From: an uncultured Lachnospiraceae bacterium
Lineage (GTDB): Bacteria > Bacillota > Clostridia > Lachnospirales > Lachnospiraceae
NCBI GenBank assembly: GCA_910579735.1
Contig: CAJTUZ010000018.1
Location: 13,820 to 77,819 of the forward strand
Length of the DNA stretch: 64,000 nucleotides
Reading direction: 5' to 3'
Both the position numbers and the translations under genes were made by a program. The notes under the pieces are model-generated. The model had not been told where the DNA came from, ran no database searches, and worked only from the letters and a program-made list of their open reading frames with translations. Positions 8,338-16,779 of this stretch are shown in pieces (positions within the stretch are counted from its first letter, which is position 1; the number at the start of each line of letters is the position of its first letter).

Positions 8338-9464
8338 AGAAAGTGATCGCCGCACTCCTCGTTATCCTTGCCAGTGTCTGCTGCAGCTCCCTTACGGTAC
8401 AAGCTTCCGCAGAAAGAAGTCTCTGGCAGGAACTGGATCTGGAGGAGGCCGAAAACAGTTTTGAATCATTATTTCCCACGTATCAGTTTGACGGACAACA
8501 GGTGTTATCACTGATCCTGAAAGGAAAGATCAAAGAGGCGGTGTCATTGCTTCTTTCGGGGTTGAAAAATGCAGTGGGAGCACAGGCAGGGGAGGTCAGA
8601 ACCTTGTTTGTCATGATCCTTGTACTGGGGATCACGGCGGCTCTTTTTGCAAATTTTGCAGATATCTTTCAAAGCCGTCAGGTATCGGATATCGCATTTT
8701 ATTTAATTTATTTGCTGCTGATCGCGATTTTGCTGAAAGTCTTCGGCAATACGGCGTCCATTGTCAGAGAAATGTTAAATCAGCTTACAACTTTTATGCA
8801 GTTGTTTATTCCGGCTTATCTTCTGACGGTAGGCGCGGCGGCCGGAGCCGCTTCAGCCGCGGCCTATTATCAGCTTTTCCTGATGACGGTGTATTTGATC
8901 GAGAAATGTTATCTGTCCATTCTTTTGCCGCTAATTTATTGTTTCATCCTGCTTGGGGTGATCAATGGCGTCTGGATGGAGGAAAAACTGAATTTATTAT
9001 TGGATTTTGTACAGAAACTGGTCGCCTTTCTGATTAAAATAACACTTGGACTGGTTACGGGATTCAGCCTTTTGCAGTCCATGATATCTCCGGTGGTAGA
9101 CGCGTTGGAGTCCTCCGCTTTGAAAAAGGCCGTATCGATGATTCCCGGGATCGGGAATCTGACGGAAGGAATGTTTGAGATGGTAGTGGGGTCCGCAGTC
9201 CTGATCAAAAACAGTATCGGTATTTATATTACGGTTGTTATGATATTTATCTGTGCGCTTCCGGTTCTGAAGATACTGCTCCTGTCAGGCGCTTTAAAGG
9301 GAGGTGCGGCTTTGATCGGGATCGTCAGCGACAAAAGGATGACCAATTGTGCCAACCGGGTAGGCGATGGAAGTTTACTCCTGTTAAAACTGGCGTTATC
9401 GTCGATCGCCCTCTTTATTATCAGCATTGCCATCGTGGCGTGCTCTACGAATCGGGGAATGTAA
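8334..9464 (+). CDS. spoIIIAE: SpoIIIAE, multi-spanning channel component
   Basis: Largest membrane component of the SpoIIIA complex (376 residues). A cleavable-type signal sequence (KKVIAALLVILASVCCSSL, then VQASA) is followed by a short extracytoplasmic region and about seven or eight hydrophobic helices. The family segment SMIPGIGNLTEGMFEMVVGSAVLIKN-like region lies near residues 265-290. The start is coupled to spoIIIAD (ATGA) and the stop to spoIIIAF (TAATG). Confidence 0.94.
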   Translation: MKKVIAALLVILASVCCSSLTVQASAERSLWQELDLEEAENSFESLFPTYQFDGQQVLSLILKGKIKEAVSLLLSGLKNAVGAQAGEVRTLFVMILVLGITAALFANFADIFQSRQVSDIAFYLIYLLLIAILLKVFGNTASIVREMLNQLTTFMQLFIPAYLLTVGAAAGAASAAAYYQLFLMTVYLIEKCYLSILLPLIYCFILLGVINGVWMEEKLNLLLDFVQKLVAFLIKITLGLVTGFSLLQSMISPVVDALESSALKKAVSMIPGIGNLTEGMFEMVVGSAVLIKNSIGIYITVVMIFICALPVLKILLLSGALKGGAALIGIVSDKRMTNCANRVGDGSLLLLKLALSSIALFIISIAIVACSTNRGM

Positions 9465-10168
9465 TGAGCGCATTGGTGGATTTGATCAAAAGAATAGGAA
9501 TTTTCATGATTGCTGCGCAGGCGGTCATTCATTTTACGCCGGGGCCCAAATATGAAAAGTATATGAAGCTGATCGTCAGTATGATGATTCTGATGCAGTT
9601 TCTGACACCGGTATACAATATTTTCCTGGATGCGGGAGAGGAACTGCAGAGAGGATTCGTTGACCTGCAGCCGGAATATCAGGAAGGAGACATGACAGGT
9701 GCCAAAGATACGGTGGAGACGCTCATAGACAGCATGGAAAGTGAAATTAAATCTAAATTGAATATAGAAGCTGCAGAGGAAGATTACCAAATTGTTAACG
9801 TCAGGGTCAGTCTGACGACACTGCCGGACAAGGATGAAAACGGCATCACACAGTATACGCTTGAAAAAGTGCGTATTGTGGTGATGAAGCGGATGAGAGG
9901 CGAAGCAGGAGACGGGGGAGGTGCGGAAGCGATAGAAAGTATAGAAGAGAAAGCGGACAGCGGGGACGGGACAGAAAACGGCGGAATTGACAAAATACAG
10001 ATTGAAAAAATACAGATCGGAGAGGTACGGGAACAGGAGGAAGAGATAGTAAGCTCCGGTATGCAGACTACGGATATGCTGCGGGAAAGATTCTGCGGCG
10101 TGCTGGGTATCGAGGAAAAATATGTGGAGGTGAGCCTGTATGGAACAGTGGAAGAAACTGCTGAATAA
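9464..10168 (+). CDS. spoIIIAF: SpoIIIAF
   Basis: Membrane-anchored SpoIIIA component with two N-terminal hydrophobic segments and an extracytoplasmic domain. The ATG at 9464 overlaps the spoIIIAE stop (TAATG) and begins SALVDLIKRIGIF, typical of the family; an upstream GTG would give an unrelated extension. Here 234 residues, with an acidic, Gly/Glu-rich insertion near residues 145-180 (GEAGDGGGAEAIESIEE) probably forming a disordered linker. It overlaps spoIIIAG by 29 bp. Confidence 0.9.
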   Translation: MSALVDLIKRIGIFMIAAQAVIHFTPGPKYEKYMKLIVSMMILMQFLTPVYNIFLDAGEELQRGFVDLQPEYQEGDMTGAKDTVETLIDSMESEIKSKLNIEAAEEDYQIVNVRVSLTTLPDKDENGITQYTLEKVRIVVMKRMRGEAGDGGGAEAIESIEEKADSGDGTENGGIDKIQIEKIQIGEVREQEEEIVSSGMQTTDMLRERFCGVLGIEEKYVEVSLYGTVEETAE

Positions 10169-10796
10169 AATAACGGGCGGAACGAAACTGCGGAAAGACC
10201 AGCTGCTGATCATGATATTATGCGGTATTCTGCTCTGTGTCATAGCGCTGCCGGTCAAAAAAACGGATTCCGCTGCCGAAAAGGATAAGTCCGGTATATC
10301 GGACAGTGGTTTTGGTATAGTAGACGGAACGAAGCCGGTACAGAATGATGCGGGTGCGGCCTTACAGCCGGAAAGGGGCTATGATCTGTCCTATACCGAT
10401 TATTGGGAAACCAAACTGGAGCAGTCCCTTTCCTGTATAGAAGGGGCGGGGAAAGTGGAAGTTCTGATCACGTTAAAGGAATCCGAGGAGAAGATACTGG
10501 AGAAGGACATACCGGAAGAAATAAAAGAAACGCAGGAGACGGACGCGGAGGGCGGGAGCAGGACGGTTTCTGAGCAGAGACTGGAGGAAACTACCGTTTT
10601 TACGGTAAATGAAGCCGGGCAGAACGTGCCTTATGTGCGTAAAACGATACAGCCTGTCGTAGAAGGTGTCGTAGTGATCGCACAGGGTGCAGACAAAGAG
10701 ATGGTAAAACAGAATATTATTGAGACAATTCAGGTATTATTTGGCATTGACACGAATAAGATAAGAGTAGTAAAAAGGAAAACCAATAATAGTTAA
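10140..10796 (+). CDS. spoIIIAG: SpoIIIAG
   Basis: Ring-forming extracytoplasmic component of the feeding-tube channel, related to secretion ring-building motifs. One N-terminal membrane helix (LLIMILCGILLCVIALPV, about residues 21-38), then a linker and a C-terminal domain with SCIEGAGKVEVLITL and PVVEGVVVIAQGA, characteristic of the family. At 218 residues it is of normal length. Start lies within the end of spoIIIAF. Confidence 0.93.
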   Translation: MEQWKKLLNKITGGTKLRKDQLLIMILCGILLCVIALPVKKTDSAAEKDKSGISDSGFGIVDGTKPVQNDAGAALQPERGYDLSYTDYWETKLEQSLSCIEGAGKVEVLITLKESEEKILEKDIPEEIKETQETDAEGGSRTVSEQRLEETTVFTVNEAGQNVPYVRKTIQPVVEGVVVIAQGADKEMVKQNIIETIQVLFGIDTNKIRVVKRKTNNS

Positions 10797-10809
10797 AGGG
10801 GAGAATGGT

Positions 10810-11511
10810 TTGAAGAATATGATTAAGAAGAATCAGGTAATGATTACGGCTCTTGCGATTATGATTGCAGTTGCAGGATACCTGAATTTCGCAGGGACCA
10901 AAGTAACGGATGAAGAAATCATGACAGTGAACGGTGAGATTGCGACGGATGATCTGGGGAATCTGGCGCTCTCGGAAGATGACATTGATTACAGTGCGCT
11001 GCTTGATCTGTCGGATGAAGACATTGAACAGTCTACCGACGATATCCAGAGTCTGGACAGCGATGCGGAAGTGACGAGTACGGAGATGCTCGCGGAAACT
11101 TCGGGTGAAGAAGAAGTACCGGGCGAAGCGGTATTCACTTCTTCTACGGGGGTATCGACCCTCTCCGGCGCCAAACTGCAGAAGGAGCAGACAAGGGCGC
11201 AGAATAAAGAGATGCTTTTGGAAATCATAAATAATGCTAATATCAGTGAAACACAGAAACAGGAAGCCGTCAACAGTATGATCTCCATGACGGATATCGC
11301 CGAAAAGGAAACGGCGGCGGAGATTTTGCTGGAGGCCAAAGGGTTTGCCGATGCCATAGTCAGCATCGACGGTGAGAGCGTGGATGTGGTGGTCTGCACA
11401 TCAGAACTGACGGAAGCGCAGCGTGCGCAGATTGAAGATATCGTTATCCGTAAAACAGGCGTCAGTGCCGAGGCGATCGTGATCAGCACTGTAAATGCAG
11501 ACGAAAATTAG
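10810..11511 (+). CDS. spoIIIAH: SpoIIIAH
   Basis: Mother-cell protein whose extracytoplasmic YscJ/FliF-like domain binds forespore SpoIIQ across the septal space. N-terminal membrane helix near residues 9-27 (VMITALAIMIAVAGYLNFAG), an acidic Ser/Asp/Glu-rich linker, and the ring domain at about residues 130-230 (AQNKEMLLEIINNANISE, VDVVVCTSELTEAQRAQIEDIV). TTG at 10810 is taken as start because AAAGGGGAG lies 7 bp upstream; the ATG at 10819 is the alternative. Last gene of the operon. Confidence 0.93.
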   Translation: MKNMIKKNQVMITALAIMIAVAGYLNFAGTKVTDEEIMTVNGEIATDDLGNLALSEDDIDYSALLDLSDEDIEQSTDDIQSLDSDAEVTSTEMLAETSGEEEVPGEAVFTSSTGVSTLSGAKLQKEQTRAQNKEMLLEIINNANISETQKQEAVNSMISMTDIAEKETAAEILLEAKGFADAIVSIDGESVDVVVCTSELTEAQRAQIEDIVIRKTGVSAEAIVISTVNADEN

Positions 11512-11566
11512 ATGCACATAGATTGATTTCGTGGTAAACTATACACGGAAGCAATGAGCAGTGCGG

Positions 11567-11612
11567 GCGCAGGGAAAGAAGTACCTGCGCTTGTGCCGCG
11601 TCTGTTTGCGGC
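11567..11612 (+). promoter_or_regulatory. Two hairpins between spoIIIAH and deoB
   Basis: GCGCAGG/CCTGCGC (11567-11590) and GCCGC/GCGGC (11595-11612) form consecutive stems in the 133-bp gap. Neither is followed by a T-run, so they may be leader structure or a weak terminator. No good -35/-10 pair was recognised. Confidence 0.3.
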
Positions 11613-11644
11613 AAACATACAGCAGAAGGGAGTAATATACGAAT

Positions 11645-12805
11645 ATGAAACGAATTTTTTTGATCGTACTGGACAGTTTCGGGATCGGCGAGATGCCGGA
11701 TGCCGCCGATTACGGTGATAAGGGGACGAACACGCTGCGCTCCGTATCCGCAAGCGCCTGTTTTCATATGCCCAATATGGCAAAGTTGGGATTATTTAAT
11801 ATAGATGGCGTGGATATCGCAATGAAAGAAGAACATCCTGCAGCGGTAACTGCCCGTATGAAGGAAGCCTCAAAAGGGAAAGATACAACTATAGGGCACT
11901 GGGAAATAGCGGGAATTATTTCTGAGAAACCGCTGCCCGTATACCCGGACGGTTTTCCGAAGGAGATACTGGATTCTTTCTGCGCCATGACGGGCAGGGG
12001 AGTTCTCTGCAACAAACCCTATTCCGGTACGGAAGTCATAAAGGATTACGGAGACGAGCATGTAAAGACCGGTAAGCTGATCGTGTATACATCGGCCGAC
12101 AGCGTTTTCCAGATCGCAGCCCATGAAGACGTCGTGCCGGTGGAGACCCTGTATGAATACTGCCGGATGGCAAGAAAACTTTTGCAGGGGGAACATGGAG
12201 TCGGCAGAGTGATCGCAAGACCTTTCGTCGGCGAAAGCGGTAATTATACAAGGACGGCCAAACGGCATGACTTTTCTCTTGAGCCGCCCGGGGTAACGAT
12301 GCTTGAGCAGTTGAGCGCGGCAGGCAGGGATGTGATTTCTATCGGCAAGATCCAGGATATTTTTGTGGGGAAAGGGATCACGGAATATACCTATACCAAG
12401 GGAAATGAAGAGGGAATCGAGAAGACGCTCGCATATCTTGAAAAAGATTTTGAAGGATTATGCTTTGTAAATCTGGTAGATTATGATATGCTGTATGGGC
12501 ATCGCAATGATATAGACGGTTATGCCGGGGCGCTTGCTTATTTTGATGAAAAGCTGCCGGAGATCATCGGGAAAATGAAAGAGGAGGATATTCTGATGAT
12601 CACGGCCGATCATGGCTGTGACCCGGGTTATACGGTATCTACCGATCATTCCAGAGAATATACGCCGTTTTTGATGTATGGAAAGAATGTGGCGCCGGAG
12701 AATCTCGGTACAAGAGATACTTTTGCGGATATCGGAGCTACCGTGCTTTACTATTTCGGGATCACGCCGGAATTTAAAGGGCAGTCGATGCTTCCCCGTG
12801 CATGA
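11645..12805 (+). CDS. deoB: Phosphopentomutase
   Basis: Interconverts ribose-1-phosphate or deoxyribose-1-phosphate with the 5-phosphates in nucleoside salvage; a metalloenzyme of the alkaline phosphatase superfamily. Recognised by LIVLDSFGIGEMPDAADYGD (metal ligand and active-site region at the N-terminus), KDTTIGHWEIAG, and C-terminal ITADHGCDP with TDHSREYTP carrying metal-binding Asp/His residues. Length 386 is normal. The ATG follows AGAAGGGAG. Other deo genes are not adjacent. In Bacillus this gene (drm) neighbours xerD; here it is about 35 kb away. Confidence 0.95.
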   Translation: MKRIFLIVLDSFGIGEMPDAADYGDKGTNTLRSVSASACFHMPNMAKLGLFNIDGVDIAMKEEHPAAVTARMKEASKGKDTTIGHWEIAGIISEKPLPVYPDGFPKEILDSFCAMTGRGVLCNKPYSGTEVIKDYGDEHVKTGKLIVYTSADSVFQIAAHEDVVPVETLYEYCRMARKLLQGEHGVGRVIARPFVGESGNYTRTAKRHDFSLEPPGVTMLEQLSAAGRDVISIGKIQDIFVGKGITEYTYTKGNEEGIEKTLAYLEKDFEGLCFVNLVDYDMLYGHRNDIDGYAGALAYFDEKLPEIIGKMKEEDILMITADHGCDPGYTVSTDHSREYTPFLMYGKNVAPENLGTRDTFADIGATVLYYFGITPEFKGQSMLPRA

Positions 12806-12864
12806 GCATACGGGAAGTAAAGCGATGTATCGGATATCTATGAGATCGTATGGAGGATAAGAAC

Positions 12865-14457
12865 GTGGGCAGTTATGCAGACGAAATTAACAAAAGAAGG
12901 ACTTTTGCCATTATTTCACACCCGGACGCCGGTAAAACGACTTTGACGGAAAAGTTTTTATTATACGGCGGTGCGATCAATCTGGCAGGCAGCGTTAAGG
13001 GGAAGGCGACTGCAAGACACGCCGTTTCGGACTGGATGGAGATTGAGAAGGAAAGAGGTATTTCCGTTACTTCTTCCGTATTACAGTTTCAGTACGGCGG
13101 TTTTTGCATCAATATATTGGATACACCGGGGCATCAGGACTTTTCGGAGGATACTTACCGTACCCTGATGGCGGCGGATTCCGCAGTGATGGTCATTGAC
13201 GCTTCCAAAGGTGTGGAGGCACAGACAAGAAAGCTCTTTAAAGTATGCGTTATGCGCAGGATTCCAATCTTTACTTTTATTAATAAAATGGACAGGGATG
13301 CGGGCGATACGTTCGAGCTTTTGGATGAGATCGAGAAGGAGCTGGGCATTGCAACATGTCCGATCAACTGGCCGATCGGCTCCGGTAAAGAGTTTAAAGG
13401 AGTTTATGACAGGGAAAACAGATGTGTCGTGACTTATTCCGATACGGAAAAAGGGACGAAAGAGGGACATGCCACTACGATTCCGATCGATGATGAAGGG
13501 ATGCTGCTTTCTCATATCGGAGAAGCTTTTAAAGAACAGCTTGCGGATGAGATCGATCTGCTCGATGGGGCCAGTGCGGAATATGATCTTGAGAGAATAC
13601 GCGCCGGTGAGCTGACGCCTGTATTTTTCGGATCGGCGCTGACGAACTTCGGTGTGGAAATTTTCTTACAGCATTTTTTGAAAATGACGACGACACCGCT
13701 TCCGCGCAGGGCGGATATCGGTCTGGTGGATCCTGTGGAGAACACTTTTTCGGCCTTTGTCTTTAAGATTCAGGCCAATATGAATAAAGCGCACAGAGAC
13801 AGGATTGCGTTTATGCGCATCTGTTCCGGCAAGTATGAAGCCAGCATGGAAGTAAAGCATGTACAGGGCGGAAAGGTGATGCGCCTCTCCCAGCCGCAGC
13901 AGATCATGGCTGACGAACGCAAAATATTAGAGGAAGCATATGCGGGAGATATTATCGGTGTTTTCGATCCGGGTATTTTTGCGATCGGGGATACGCTGTG
14001 TATGCCGAAAGAGCAGTTCCAATATGAAGGGATCCCGACTTTTGCACCGGAGCATTTTGCCAGAGTCAGGCAGCTTGATACGATGAAAAGAAAGCAGTTT
14101 GTAAAGGGGATCACACAGATCGCGCAGGAAGGCGCCATTCAGATTTTTCAGGAATTTAATTCGGGTATGGAAGAGATCATCGTCGGAGTTGTCGGCGTAC
14201 TGCAGTTTGACGTGTTAAAATATCGTCTGGAGAACGAGTACAATGTAGAGATCCGTCTGGACAATCTGCCTTATGAGCATATCAGATGGATCGAAAACAA
14301 AGATATTGATCTGAATACATTAACAGGAACTTCCGATATGAAAAAGATCAAAGATCTCAAAGGGAATCCGCTGTTATTGTTTGTAAATCAATGGAGTATC
14401 GGAATGACAGCAGAGCGCAACGCCGGTCTGGTGCTTTCTGAATTCGGAAAGAATTAA
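12865..14457 (+). CDS. prfC: Peptide chain release factor 3
   Basis: Translational GTPase RF3, which recycles RF1/RF2 after termination. G1 is SHPDAGKTT, G2/switch region is ERGISVTSS, G3 is DTPGHQDFSED and G4 is NKMDRD, followed by domain II and the RF3 C-terminal domain. GTG at 12865 is chosen because GGAGGA ends 7 bp upstream, giving GSYADEINKRRTFAIISHPDAGKTT, close to the usual RF3 N-terminus. An ATG at 12850 overlaps that ribosome site and would add five residues. Length about 530. Confidence 0.94.
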   Translation: MGSYADEINKRRTFAIISHPDAGKTTLTEKFLLYGGAINLAGSVKGKATARHAVSDWMEIEKERGISVTSSVLQFQYGGFCINILDTPGHQDFSEDTYRTLMAADSAVMVIDASKGVEAQTRKLFKVCVMRRIPIFTFINKMDRDAGDTFELLDEIEKELGIATCPINWPIGSGKEFKGVYDRENRCVVTYSDTEKGTKEGHATTIPIDDEGMLLSHIGEAFKEQLADEIDLLDGASAEYDLERIRAGELTPVFFGSALTNFGVEIFLQHFLKMTTTPLPRRADIGLVDPVENTFSAFVFKIQANMNKAHRDRIAFMRICSGKYEASMEVKHVQGGKVMRLSQPQQIMADERKILEEAYAGDIIGVFDPGIFAIGDTLCMPKEQFQYEGIPTFAPEHFARVRQLDTMKRKQFVKGITQIAQEGAIQIFQEFNSGMEEIIVGVVGVLQFDVLKYRLENEYNVEIRLDNLPYEHIRWIENKDIDLNTLTGTSDMKKIKDLKGNPLLLFVNQWSIGMTAERNAGLVLSEFGKN

Positions 14458-14499
14458 GCGCCCGGTAACCGTAAAGTCTGACAGGCGGAAGGTGATTTC

Positions 14500-15750
14500 A
14501 TGAAGAAAAGTTTATGTTCACAGGCAGGTGTTCTGGCAGGTGTGTTAGGAATCATGGTCATAATGACCGGTTGTCTGTATGAGGGCAGAACAGTAAAGAA
14601 GCATGCGGATGAGAATGCCGCAGGCGGACAGGTCATACAGATACAGGAAGAAGCGGACGCCGTTCTGGTGAAAAGAGACGGTTTGGAAGAGTCGGACGTT
14701 AAGCTGACGGACGAAGAGAAGTTTCTTCTGCGGGACATGCAGGGGGATTCCTATGCGTTTCAGCTGCTGTCCGAAAAGGAACAGGAAATCTATCTGGAGA
14801 TCCTGTGGACACTTTCCCATTTTCAGGAAGATGTGACGCTTTCCAGTATGGACGAAAAAGAAATCGGCCGTATGTTCCAGTGTGTGCTCAACGATCATCC
14901 GGAAATCTTTTATGTAGACGGATATACGTATACACAATATACGCTGGGCGATATCCTGAAAAGAATTACGTTTACCGGGACCTATCATATGGACAGGGAA
15001 GAGATCGCGGCAAGCCAGACGCAGATAGACAAATATGTGGAGCAGTGTCTTTCACAGATCGGGCCGGAAATGGATGAATATGAAAAAGTCAAACATATTT
15101 ATGAATATCTGATCGATCATACGGAATATGACGCAGAGGCGAAAAACAGCCAGAATATATGTTCGGTATTTCTGGATGGCAGATCGGTCTGTCAGGGGTA
15201 CGCCAAGGCGACACAGTATCTGCTGCAGCAGGCGGGCATCAGCTCGACATTGATCCTCGGAGAAGTGTCGCAGGGAGAAGGACATGCCTGGAATGCAGCC
15301 AGGATCGACGGGCAGTGGTATTATGTCGATACGACCTGGGGGGACGCCTCCTATCAGGCAATAGGCGGAGACGACGCGTATCCGGAGAAGGCCAAACCGA
15401 CGATCAATTATGATTATTTATGTGTGACGACGCAGCAGCTTTGCAAAACGCATAAGATAGATAATGTGGTGGAGCCGCCGCAGTGCGACTCAATGGAAGA
15501 TAATTATTATGTCAGAGAAGGTCTTTACTTTACAACGGTTGATAAAGAGCAGCTTGCAAGGATCTTCAAGGAAGGTTATGAACGCGGAAATGCCTATGTT
15601 ACCTTAAAATGCGCTTCCGAAGAAATTTACGGACAGATGCAGGATATGCTGATACAGGATCAGGAGATCTTTTATTATCTGGATTGTCCGGAGGGTGTTG
15701 TATCCTATACCGACGACGGAGAACAGTACAGTATGAGTTTCTGGCTCTAG
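14500..15750 (+). CDS. Transglutaminase-like lipoprotein
   Basis: Probable surface lipoprotein with a transglutaminase/protease-like core. Signal peptide with lipobox MTGC, lipidated Cys25, then an acidic linker. The core has the Cys-His-Asp triad in order: SVCQGYAKA (Cys231), GHAWN (His262) and YYVDTTWGD (Asp277). The family includes amidases, proteases and cross-linking enzymes; the substrate cannot be told, though cell-wall or peptide targets are common in Clostridia. A C-terminal region of about 120 residues after the core is not recognised. It stands alone between prfC and the asp23 gene. Confidence 0.85.
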   Translation: MKKSLCSQAGVLAGVLGIMVIMTGCLYEGRTVKKHADENAAGGQVIQIQEEADAVLVKRDGLEESDVKLTDEEKFLLRDMQGDSYAFQLLSEKEQEIYLEILWTLSHFQEDVTLSSMDEKEIGRMFQCVLNDHPEIFYVDGYTYTQYTLGDILKRITFTGTYHMDREEIAASQTQIDKYVEQCLSQIGPEMDEYEKVKHIYEYLIDHTEYDAEAKNSQNICSVFLDGRSVCQGYAKATQYLLQQAGISSTLILGEVSQGEGHAWNAARIDGQWYYVDTTWGDASYQAIGGDDAYPEKAKPTINYDYLCVTTQQLCKTHKIDNVVEPPQCDSMEDNYYVREGLYFTTVDKEQLARIFKEGYERGNAYVTLKCASEEIYGQMQDMLIQDQEIFYYLDCPEGVVSYTDDGEQYSMSFWL

Positions 15751-15908
15751 CACGTTTTTTCATGCGGCTGCAGGGACCGGGAATATGGAATTTGTCAGAT
15801 CCGTGTCAAATTCTTATTGATTTCGGTACTAGGCAAGCATCGTAAATTTTGGTATACTAAATCAGAATATATCAAGGAAGATAAAGTAGCGGCGCCGTCG
15901 CTCTCACA

Positions 15909-15946
15909 GGCCGGCAGCAGATAGAAAGGTATGGTTATGGATATGG
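15909..15946 (+). repeat. Start-context repeat, copy D (asp23)
   Basis: GGCCGGCAGCAG, AGAAAGG, ATGGTT and a second ATGG correspond to the 3' half of the leader element seen before xseB, the spo0A-like gene and recA. AAAGG to the ATG at 15943 is 13 nt, as in the other copies. Confidence 0.5.
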
Positions 15947-16329
15947 AACAGGAATTTGCGAAAAACACATATGTATTACAGGAAGACGAGAAGATCGGCT
16001 CGGTTAAGATCGCGGATGATGTTGTAGCAATGATCGCGGCGCTTGCAGCGACGGAAGTAGAGGGCGTGGCAGCCATGTCGGGTAATATGACGCATGAATT
16101 TTTAAGCAAAGTCGGCGTCAAAAATGCGGCCAAAGGAACAAGAGTGGAAGTTCTTCAGCAGAAGGTAAAAGTCGATCTGGCAATAACGATCGAATATGGG
16201 TTTAACATTCCGGCAACCTGCCAGCGTGTACAGAGCAAAGTAAAAAATGCGGTTGAGAATATGACGGGACTGGAAGTGACCGACGTTAATATCCGCATTG
16301 CAGGCATCAATGTAGCGAAAGACAGATAA
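15943..16329 (+). CDS. Asp23/Gls24 family envelope-stress protein
   Basis: Small Asp23/Gls24 family protein (DUF322). Relatives in Firmicutes are membrane-associated or envelope-stress proteins and are commonly encoded just before nusB, as here. Core features are IADDVVAMIAALAATEVEGVAAMSG at the N-terminal half and VDLAITIEYGFNIPATCQRVQSKVKNAVENMTGLEVTDVNIRIAGI at the C-terminal half. In-frame ATGs occur at 15931, 15937 and 15943; the last is preferred because it preserves the AAAGG-13-ATG spacing of the leader repeat. Exact biochemical role is unknown. Confidence 0.85.
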   Translation: MEQEFAKNTYVLQEDEKIGSVKIADDVVAMIAALAATEVEGVAAMSGNMTHEFLSKVGVKNAAKGTRVEVLQQKVKVDLAITIEYGFNIPATCQRVQSKVKNAVENMTGLEVTDVNIRIAGINVAKDR

Positions 16330-16347
16330 GACAAGGCAGAGGTTTAT

Positions 16348-16743
16348 ATGAGCAGAAGAGAATTGAGAGAGCAGATATTTAAACTGCTGTTTCGTATTGA
16401 ATTTAACAGTCCGGAAGAGATGCCTGAACAGGAACAGCTCTTTTTTGAAGATTCCTGCGAAGCGGATGCGGCAGACGAAGAATATATTTCCTCTAAATAC
16501 CGGAAGATAGCAGAGAAATTGGAAACGATCGATGAAATGTTAAATACAAAAACCGAGAATTGGAATACGGACAGAATGGGGAAAGTAGATCTGACGATCC
16601 TCAGACTGGCGGTTTATGAGATCGCTTTTGATGATGAGGTGCCTACAGGCGTAGCGATCAATGAAGCAGTGGAACTGGCGAAAAAATTCGGCCAGGATGC
16701 TTCCTCGGGTTTTGTCAACGGTATCCTTGCCAGATTCGCATAA
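16348..16743 (+). CDS. nusB: Transcription antitermination factor NusB
   Basis: RNA-binding helical protein that works with NusE at boxA in rRNA antitermination. The 131-residue sequence has SRRELREQIFKLLFRIEF at the start and the family signature VDLTILRLAVYEI, then VPTGVAINEAVELAKKFGQ and SGFVNGILARF at the end. It follows the asp23 gene by 18 bp and precedes xseA, the usual order in Clostridia. Confidence 0.95.
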   Translation: MSRRELREQIFKLLFRIEFNSPEEMPEQEQLFFEDSCEADAADEEYISSKYRKIAEKLETIDEMLNTKTENWNTDRMGKVDLTILRLAVYEIAFDDEVPTGVAINEAVELAKKFGQDASSGFVNGILARFA

Positions 16744-16779
16744 ATACGCGGACTTACAGAGATTCCCCGGGGTGTTGTG

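Noticed and set aside
9224..10258. 344-codon minus-strand frame opposite spoIIIAE-AG
   Set aside because: Three consecutive conserved sporulation genes are encoded on the other strand with overlapping coupling.
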